NCBI GenBank assembly: GCA_028277985.1
Contig: JANQFG010000181.1
Span: 1-34,851 of the forward strand
Direction of reading: 5' to 3'
Origin: a bacterium
GTDB lineage: Bacteria; Desulfobacterota; DSWW01
Length of the DNA stretch: 34,851 nt
Position numbers and translations under genes: made by a program
The notes under the pieces: generated by a model
What the model was told of the DNA's origin: nothing
Seen by the model: the letters and a program-made list of their open reading frames with translations, nothing else
Databases searched by the model: none
Part shown: positions 30,169 through 34,851 of the stretch, piece by piece
Position numbering within the stretch: position 1 is the first letter of the stretch
How the letters are laid out: every line of letters starts with the position of its first letter

Positions 30169-31242
30169 TCAGGGGCGCGGGGTAAAGTCCATGCCGGGTT
30201 TCAGGGCGGCGGCGAACTCGACCAGCAGCCGGATGCAGTTCTCAGCGTCTTTGAGGGAAATCATCTCCACAGGCGTGTGCATGTAACGGTTCGGCACGCC
30301 GACCAGTCCTGCAGCTACGCCTGCGCGGGTGATCTGGATCACGTTTGCGTCGGTCCCGGTGGCACGAGCCTCGGCCTTCATCTGATGGGGAATCTTCTTC
30401 TTCGTCGCCACCTCCGCCAGCAGCTTCCCGACCATGGGGTTGATGTTCGGGCCCTTGTGGAGGATCGGACCACCACCCAGCTTGATGTCGCCCACGATCT
30501 TCTTGTCCGCACCGGGCTGGTCCGAGGCGAACCCCACGTCCACAGCCACCCCTACGTGTGGTTCGATCCCGTAGGCGCTGGTTCGGGCTCCGCGAAGACC
30601 GATCTCTTCCTGAACCGTGGAGACGGAAGCGACCTCGACACCCGTGAAGCCCTTCCTTTTACTCAGGCGACCGAGAACCTCTGTGACGATGAAGGCACCG
30701 ATCTTGTCGTCAAAGGCCCTGCTGACGGCAATGTCCTTTCCAAGCCTTGCAAGCCCTTCTGCCACGGTCACCATATCGCCCGTGTCGACGCCGCGCTTCT
30801 TCGCTTCCTTCTTGTCCTTCGCCCCCACGTCCACCCAGAGTTCGTGCGCCTTCGGCACTTTCTTTCTCTCTTCCGGCGTCATCAGGTGAATCGGTTTCTT
30901 TCCCACCACACCGAGAAGGCGCCCCTTCTTGGTGTGCACCAGGACCCTTCGGCCCGGCATGATGGCAAGGTCGATCCCTCCCACGGGCTGGATGTAAAGA
31001 AACCCTTCGTCCGACACGTGCTGAACCAGGAACCCGATCTCGTCGCAATGCCCGGCCAGCATCAGCCGGAACGGCGCACCACGGTTGAGCCTCCCGATCA
31101 CATTGCCGTGCACATCGGTCTCCACATCCTTTGTGAAGCCGAGCATGCGTCGTCGAACGACTTCCTGCACCTCCGTCTCGAATCCGGACGGGCTGGGGGC
31201 ATCGATGAGTGCCTCTAGGAATCGCAGAGCAGTCTTGTCCAT
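30169..31242 (-). CDS. M42-family aminopeptidase
   Basis: A 357-residue di-metal aminopeptidase of the M42 (glutamyl aminopeptidase/TET/CelM) family. Metal and catalytic residues are in place: H65 and D67 in AGHCDEIGF, the bridging Asp in SRAFDDKIGAF, the EE pair in STVQEEIGLRGA, Asp in AVDVGFASD, and the final His in RYMHTPVE. Such enzymes trim short peptides in the cytoplasm, usually as dodecameric tetrahedra. The ATG lies one base after the stop of the crotonase gene, so the two are translationally coupled although their functions are unrelated on paper. It converges with the acyl-CoA synthetase gene, with seven bases between stops. Confidence 0.93.
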   Translation of the reverse strand: MDKTALRFLEALIDAPSPSGFETEVQEVVRRRMLGFTKDVETDVHGNVIGRLNRGAPFRLMLAGHCDEIGFLVQHVSDEGFLYIQPVGGIDLAIMPGRRVLVHTKKGRLLGVVGKKPIHLMTPEERKKVPKAHELWVDVGAKDKKEAKKRGVDTGDMVTVAEGLARLGKDIAVSRAFDDKIGAFIVTEVLGRLSKRKGFTGVEVASVSTVQEEIGLRGARTSAYGIEPHVGVAVDVGFASDQPGADKKIVGDIKLGGGPILHKGPNINPMVGKLLAEVATKKKIPHQMKAEARATGTDANVIQITRAGVAAGLVGVPNRYMHTPVEMISLKDAENCIRLLVEFAAALKPGMDFTPRP

Positions 31243-31243
31243 C

Positions 31244-32050
31244 TTATCGGCCCCTGAATTCAGGCTTGCGCTTTTCCATGAATGCTTGGAACGCCTCCAT
31301 CAGATCTTCGGAAGGAAGAATCGCCGAGTTCTTCTGCGCCACGAACTCGAGCCCTGCCGCAGCTCCGAAGTCGCGCGAGAAGTTCAATGTCTCCTTCACA
31401 CCCTGCACGGTCACGGGAGAGAGTTGCGCAATCTCACTCGTGAGCTTGAGCCCCTCTTCGACAAGCGTGTCCCGATCAGGAAAGACGTGGGTAATGAAGC
31501 CGATCTGAAGCGCTTGCGCCGCGTCGAAATCCCTCCCTGTGAGCGCCAGTTCTCTCGTCCAGCCATGACCGATAATCGCCCCGATTCTCTGCAGGGTTCC
31601 CAGGTCCGCCACCATGGCCATCCTCGTCTCCCGGATGCTGAACACGGCGTCCTTCGAAGCCAGGCGGATATCCGATGCAGAGGCCATGTCGACCCCTCCG
31701 CCGATGCAGTGGCTGTGTATGGCCACTATGACCGGTTTGCGGCAACGGTCGATCACGTTCATCGACTCCTGAAGACGCATGATCACCCTCTTGAAATCAT
31801 GACGGGTCTTGGCAGTCGGATCCGTGAACAGGGTCGCGGCCTCGGCCAGATCCAGGCCCGCAGTGAAGCTCTTCCCCTCTGCGGAAATCAGGACGGCGCG
31901 AACGTCGTCATCCTCATCGATCCTCTCGAAGACCTGTACCATCTCCTCGAAGAATTTGAGACTCATCCGGTTTCGCTGATCGGGGCGGCACAGGATCAGG
32001 TGCCCAACATAGTCCATCTTTTCGAGTCGGATGCATTCATACGCTGCCAT
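31244..32050 (-). CDS. Crotonase-family protein, delta3,5-delta2,4-dienoyl-CoA isomerase type
   Basis: A 268-residue enoyl-CoA hydratase/isomerase superfamily member. The oxyanion-hole loops are FTAGLDL (about 62-68) and CIGGGVDM (115-122). Acidic residues D121, E141 and D149 (in GGGVDM, SIRETRM and VADLGTLQR) have spacings of 20 and 8, the same as the three catalytic acids of mammalian dienoyl-CoA isomerase ECH1, so isomerisation of 3,5-dienoyl-CoA is more likely than hydration. ADLGTLQRI is also an ECH1-type block. The start at 32050 follows GGAGGAG; the longer frame to 33031 is rejected because it runs over the divergent phosphoesterase gene. First gene of a two-gene operon with the M42 peptidase. 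Confidence 0.88.
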   Translation of the reverse strand: MAAYECIRLEKMDYVGHLILCRPDQRNRMSLKFFEEMVQVFERIDEDDDVRAVLISAEGKSFTAGLDLAEAATLFTDPTAKTRHDFKRVIMRLQESMNVIDRCRKPVIVAIHSHCIGGGVDMASASDIRLASKDAVFSIRETRMAMVADLGTLQRIGAIIGHGWTRELALTGRDFDAAQALQIGFITHVFPDRDTLVEEGLKLTSEIAQLSPVTVQGVKETLNFSRDFGAAAGLEFVAQKNSAILPSEDLMEAFQAFMEKRKPEFRGR

Positions 32051-32120
32051 CTTTTCTCCTCCAAGTCGCATGCAACCGTTCCGTCCTGCCATGCTCGCCG
32101 TGGCACGGATTCGTATCTCA

Positions 32121-32148
32121 AGCATACAAGGCTCCATCGAGAAATCAA
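32121..32148 (-). promoter_or_regulatory. Promoter of the dienoyl-CoA isomerase-M42 operon
   Basis: TTGATT (32148-32143), 16 bases and TATGCT (32126-32121) on the minus strand; transcription would start near 32114 with a leader of about 65 bases. It lies back to back with the plus-strand promoter at 32164-32192. Confidence 0.5.
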
Positions 32149-32163
32149 GGCGGGCGTCCCGCT

Positions 32164-32192
32164 TTGAGAATGGCGCCCTGCCCACGTATAAT
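32164..32192 (+). promoter_or_regulatory. Promoter of the metallophosphoesterase gene
   Basis: TTGAGA (32164-32169), 17 bases and a perfect TATAAT (32187-32192). Transcription from about 32199 leaves a leader of about 105 bases before the GTG at 32306. Confidence 0.7.
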
Positions 32193-32305
32193 GAGAAGGG
32201 AGACATATCCGCATTCCGCTGTCTGCGATCAGCTGTTAGCCCACCACCTCTCGGGCCCGGATACGGGCACGAAAAGGGAGAGCTAAGAGTTGAACAAGGT
32301 GCATC

Positions 32306-32956
32306 GTGAAATACAAGAACCCACTTCCGAAACGAATCGGCCTCGTGGCGGACAGTCACGATCAGCTGGATGCCCTGGCCAGGGCGGTGAGCATCCTCGA
32401 GCAGAGAGGGGCGGAATCCCTCGTACATCTCGGGGACATCTGCGATTCCCTTCGGCTGGACCTGCTGGAAGATTCGGTCCGCCTGCTTCGCAAGCATCGG
32501 ATGCTCGTGGTGAAGGGGAACAACGATTTCATGCTGGAGAATCTGCTGCGGTGCCAGCCCCCCGAAGAAAAGAACCGCTACGACCATCTCGCCGCCTTTC
32601 TCGCAGAGCTCCCCATGAGAATCGTCTGGGACGGAGTCTGTTTCGCGCACTCCCTCCCCTTTGATCATCTCCGGTCCTTCTATGAGCCGATCGACATGGG
32701 CTCCACTCAGCGGGCCGAAGAGATCTTCCGCCTTACGACCCACCGCATCCTGTTCTGCGGTCACTCTCACCGCTCTGTACTCTTCCGCCTGTCCGGCGAC
32801 AAGGTCTCCCGGGAGAGCCTTCCCGAGGCGGAACCGATCGCCCTGGACCGGCAAGAGCGATACATCATCGTGACCGGCTCGGTTCTCGAAAAAGAATGCG
32901 CGATCTTTGATGTCGAGTCCTGGTCTGTCGAGAACATCCGAATCCCCCAGGACTAA
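32306..32956 (+). CDS. YfcE-type metallophosphoesterase
   Basis: A 216-residue calcineurin-like phosphoesterase. The five metal-binding motifs are in order: ADSHDQ (D16, H18), HLGDICD (D44), VKGNND, a histidine in CFAHSLPFDH, and CGHSH. YfcE/MJ0936-type enzymes hydrolyse phosphodiesters with Mn or similar ions; the physiological substrate is usually unknown. The start is a GTG with AAGG six bases upstream; no ATG fits better. The N-terminal MKYKNPLPKRIGLVADSH leads straight into motif I, so the protein is complete. Confidence 0.85.
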   Translation: MKYKNPLPKRIGLVADSHDQLDALARAVSILEQRGAESLVHLGDICDSLRLDLLEDSVRLLRKHRMLVVKGNNDFMLENLLRCQPPEEKNRYDHLAAFLAELPMRIVWDGVCFAHSLPFDHLRSFYEPIDMGSTQRAEEIFRLTTHRILFCGHSHRSVLFRLSGDKVSRESLPEAEPIALDRQERYIIVTGSVLEKECAIFDVESWSVENIRIPQD

Positions 32957-33044
32957 CGCTACCCTCGCCGGGTTCGGGCGCGGGCACGGACCCCGGTCGG
33001 GGGATCGCGAGGGCCACTCTCCCCTTGTCACTCGCCACCCTCGA

Positions 33045-33074
33045 TTGTCACCCCTTTTTCGTTTGTGCTATAGA
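33045..33074 (+). promoter_or_regulatory. Promoter of the HMGS-like/thiolase genes
   Basis: TTGTCA (33045-33050), 18 bases and TATAGA (33069-33074). The transcript would start near 33081, about 25 bases before the ATG at 33106, with GGGAG as ribosome-binding site. This excludes the longer frame starting at 33025. Confidence 0.6.
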
Positions 33075-33105
33075 TGGGCCGTTCCGACCCACACAGGGAG
33101 TCTCC

Positions 33106-34521
33106 ATGGCGGGTATCCTCCGGTACGGCGCCTACATCCCCCACTTCCGATTGCCCAGGAGCGAAATAGGCGATGCTTGGGCAGGTCGAGGACCCCGGGG
33201 CGAAAAGGCGGTGGCCAATCATGATGAAGACAGCCTCACCCTAGCGGTGGAGGCGGCCCGGGACTGTTTGCACGGCTGGGATCGATCCGAGATCGACGGT
33301 CTGTTTTTCGTATCTACCACCTCCCCTTACCGTGAAAAGCAAGGGGCCGGCCTGATCGCCTCCGTCCTCGGCCTCCGTTCCGACATCCTGACCGCAGATT
33401 TCTCGCATAGCCTGCGGTCCGGGACTACGGCCCTGGAACTGGCCAATGCCTACACCGAAACCGGTCGGGCCACGAACATCCTCGTGACCTTTGCGGACAC
33501 CCGAACCGCCCATCCGGGGGCGCCCCAAGAACCCTGGTTCGGGGACGCTGCGGCCGCCTTCCTGATTGGAAGGGGTCGGTCCGCCGCGGAATGGGGCTCC
33601 TTCGTATCGGTTTCGAACGAGATGATGGACACGTGGCGAACCGAGGAGGATCCCTTCGTCCATTCCTGGGAAGACCGATGGGTCAAGGGCCACGGGTTCC
33701 TCGACACTACGAAGACCGCCGTCCGCAGGCTGCTGGAGAAGTCGGGCTTCCAGGCGCGAGATCTGGATCGAGCCGTCCTGTACGGCCCGGATTTGAGGAG
33801 TCACCGGCAGCTCGCCAAGAGCATCGGACTTGGAGAAAACACGCAGATCGTGGATCCACTGCTCGATGCGGTCGGCGTTGCGGGGGCGGCCCATGTTCCG
33901 CTGATGCTCGCTTACGCCCTGGAACAGGCTTCTGCCGACGAGACCCTCCTCCTGGCCGGCTACGGCGACGGGGCGGACGCCGTCCTCCTGAAGACTGCCG
34001 GAGACGTGCAACAGTTTCGCGGCCCAAGAGGCGTGACCGGACACCTGGAGAGTAAACGGACGCTGCCCAACTACAATCGATACCTCTGGTATCGCCGCCT
34101 CCTGGAGGTCCACCCTCCGCCTGCCCTTCTCGTTGGTTCCTCCGCCACGGTCCTCTGGCGGGAGCGGAATTCGGTCTTGAGGTTGAATGGGTCCCGCTGC
34201 AAATCGTGCGGGGCGGCCGCCTTTCCGATCCAGAGGATCTGCAATGGATGCAATTCCAAGGATGCTTACGAGGAGATCGGGCTTTCCGAGTCCCGGGGAA
34301 GGCTCTTTACCTATACCTTGGATTACCTGGCCAGCCAGACCGACCCACCCCTGATACAATCGGTTGTCGACCTGGACCCGGGTTGTCGGCTCTACACCTC
34401 CATGACCGACGCGGACTCGGCCGAGGTGGAGCTCGAGATGGAAGTGGAATTGACCTTTCGGCGGATACGCAAGGCAGAAGGCTTCTACAACTACTTCTGG
34501 AAGTGCCGTCCCGTGCGCTAG
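33106..34521 (+). CDS. HMG-CoA-synthase-like protein fused to a zinc-ribbon/OB-fold (DUF35-type) domain
   Basis: A 471-residue fusion. Residues 1-350 have the thiolase fold of the hydroxymethylglutaryl-CoA synthase group (GILRYGAYIPHFRLPRSEI, LTLAVEAARDCL, FGDAAAAFLIG, LLLAGYGDGADAVLL). The usual nucleophile segment (ACxGG in HMG-CoA synthase) reads DFSHSLRSGTTAL at 98-110, with no cysteine, so normal acyl-enzyme chemistry looks impossible. Residues 365-382 form a zinc ribbon, C365-x2-C368-x10-C379-x2-C382, followed by an OB-fold tail. DUF35 domains bind acyl-CoA and usually partner a thiolase, and a thiolase gene follows 43 bases downstream. It probably acts as a CoA-binding partner in a Claisen or retro-Claisen complex. 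The domains are clear; the reaction is inferred. Confidence 0.85.
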   Translation: MAGILRYGAYIPHFRLPRSEIGDAWAGRGPRGEKAVANHDEDSLTLAVEAARDCLHGWDRSEIDGLFFVSTTSPYREKQGAGLIASVLGLRSDILTADFSHSLRSGTTALELANAYTETGRATNILVTFADTRTAHPGAPQEPWFGDAAAAFLIGRGRSAAEWGSFVSVSNEMMDTWRTEEDPFVHSWEDRWVKGHGFLDTTKTAVRRLLEKSGFQARDLDRAVLYGPDLRSHRQLAKSIGLGENTQIVDPLLDAVGVAGAAHVPLMLAYALEQASADETLLLAGYGDGADAVLLKTAGDVQQFRGPRGVTGHLESKRTLPNYNRYLWYRRLLEVHPPPALLVGSSATVLWRERNSVLRLNGSRCKSCGAAAFPIQRICNGCNSKDAYEEIGLSESRGRLFTYTLDYLASQTDPPLIQSVVDLDPGCRLYTSMTDADSAEVELEMEVELTFRRIRKAEGFYNYFWKCRPVR

Positions 34522-34564
34522 GGTTTCATCCACCCCTGACAGCACCTCCTGGAGAGAGATCCGG

Positions 34565-34851
34565 ATGGGAACCATAAGAGACAAGGCCGCTATCGTGGGA
34601 ATGGGATGCACCTCCTTCGGGGAGCGGTGGGATCAAGGTGTGGGCGACCTGATTATCGACGCCGCCTATGAGTGCCTCGAGGACGCGGGGATGGAGCCGG
34701 GAGACATCCAGGCCGTCTGGGCGGGCACGTTGAGATCAGGGCTTTCCGGAACCGTTGTAGCCGACGCCCTCAAGCTGCGCAGCGTTCCGATCACCCGCGT
34801 GGAAAACCACTGTGCATCCGGGCACGAAGCTCTGCGCAATGCGGCTCTGGG
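34565..34851 (+). CDS. Thiolase / lipid-transfer-protein-type acyltransferase, 3' partial
   Basis: The first 95 residues of a thiolase-superfamily protein, cut by the right edge. It begins KAAIVGMGCTSFGERW and continues with DLIIDAAYECLEDAGMEPGD and VWAGTLRSGLSG. HCASGHEALRNA near the edge carries the nucleophilic cysteine of thiolases (CASG). The pattern is that of SCPx/acetyl-CoA acetyltransferase-like thiolases that pair with DUF35 proteins, which fits the HMGS-like/OB gene just upstream. Here the active-site Cys is present, whereas the upstream partner lacks one. GGAGAG precedes the ATG. Confidence 0.88.
   Translation, partial: MGTIRDKAAIVGMGCTSFGERWDQGVGDLIIDAAYECLEDAGMEPGDIQAVWAGTLRSGLSGTVVADALKLRSVPITRVENHCASGHEALRNAAL

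Noticed and set aside
32051..33031. N-terminal extension of the crotonase gene to 595 codons
   Set aside because: It runs antisense through the metallophosphoesterase gene; promoter and ribosome-binding site support 32050.

Overview
The window is GC-rich, densely coded DNA, probably from an anaerobic bacterium of the Desulfobacterota (former Deltaproteobacteria) type. That placement is inferred from gene content and not from a marker gene: a benzoyl-CoA reductase/2-hydroxyacyl-CoA dehydratase-type enzyme with its ATP-driven activator, an acetyl-CoA-synthase-like protein, ferredoxins, a stand-alone TrpB2, and acyl-CoA enzymes including an HMG-CoA-synthase-like/zinc-ribbon fusion beside a thiolase. 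No rRNA, tRNA, CRISPR array, transposase or phage gene was seen.

Layout. 1-2.2 kb: the end of an iron-sulfur protein gene, an MddA/isoprenylcysteine-type membrane methyltransferase, and on the minus strand a BrnT/BrnA toxin-antitoxin pair whose promoter appears to give a leaderless message. 2.2-8.4 kb (minus): a compact seven-gene operon, in transcription order SCP2 lipid-binding protein, HgdC/BadF-type activator, BcrC/HgdB-like subunit, BcrB/HgdA-like subunit, stand-alone CdhC/AcsB-like protein, UroD/MtaA-type methyltransferase, ATC-hydrolase-like protein. A MerR regulator gene diverges from it (8.8-9.6 kb) and is followed by a GMC-type flavin oxidoreductase carrying a four-cysteine cluster. 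This block is the most interesting part of the window: it looks like an undescribed ATP-dependent, low-potential CoA-thioester system for a hydrophobic, possibly methylated alcohol, under local MerR control.

11.3-15.6 kb (plus): an HsdR-N-like nuclease-fold protein without an evident active site, a cobalamin-domain-like radical SAM enzyme, a long TPR protein and the RNA 2',3'-cyclic phosphodiesterase ThpR. 15.6-16.5 kb: a 937-bp gap between convergent genes, with clustered inverted repeats and strong strand asymmetry. 16.5-19.2 kb: TrpB2 with a small cysteine protein, and a divergent cyclase-family metal hydrolase. 19.4-26.9 kb (minus): two very large exported proteins, a beta-helix/ASH-repeat protein and a probable lipoprotein with a C-terminal EF-hand, transcribed from a strong promoter near 27.0 kb. 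A bidirectional terminator separates them from the cyclase gene. A possible small RNA lies upstream at 27.13-27.31 kb.

27.7-34.85 kb: a HAD-IB phosphatase and a MatB-like acyl-CoA synthetase (plus); a dienoyl-CoA-isomerase-type crotonase coupled to an M42 aminopeptidase (minus); a YfcE-type phosphoesterase (plus); and an HMG-CoA-synthase-like/zinc-ribbon/OB fusion followed by a thiolase cut by the window edge. The acyl-CoA synthetase, isomerase and thiolase genes fit anaerobic acyl-CoA metabolism. Starts were chosen from Shine-Dalgarno spacing and mapped promoter elements; several sit well inside the longest open frames.
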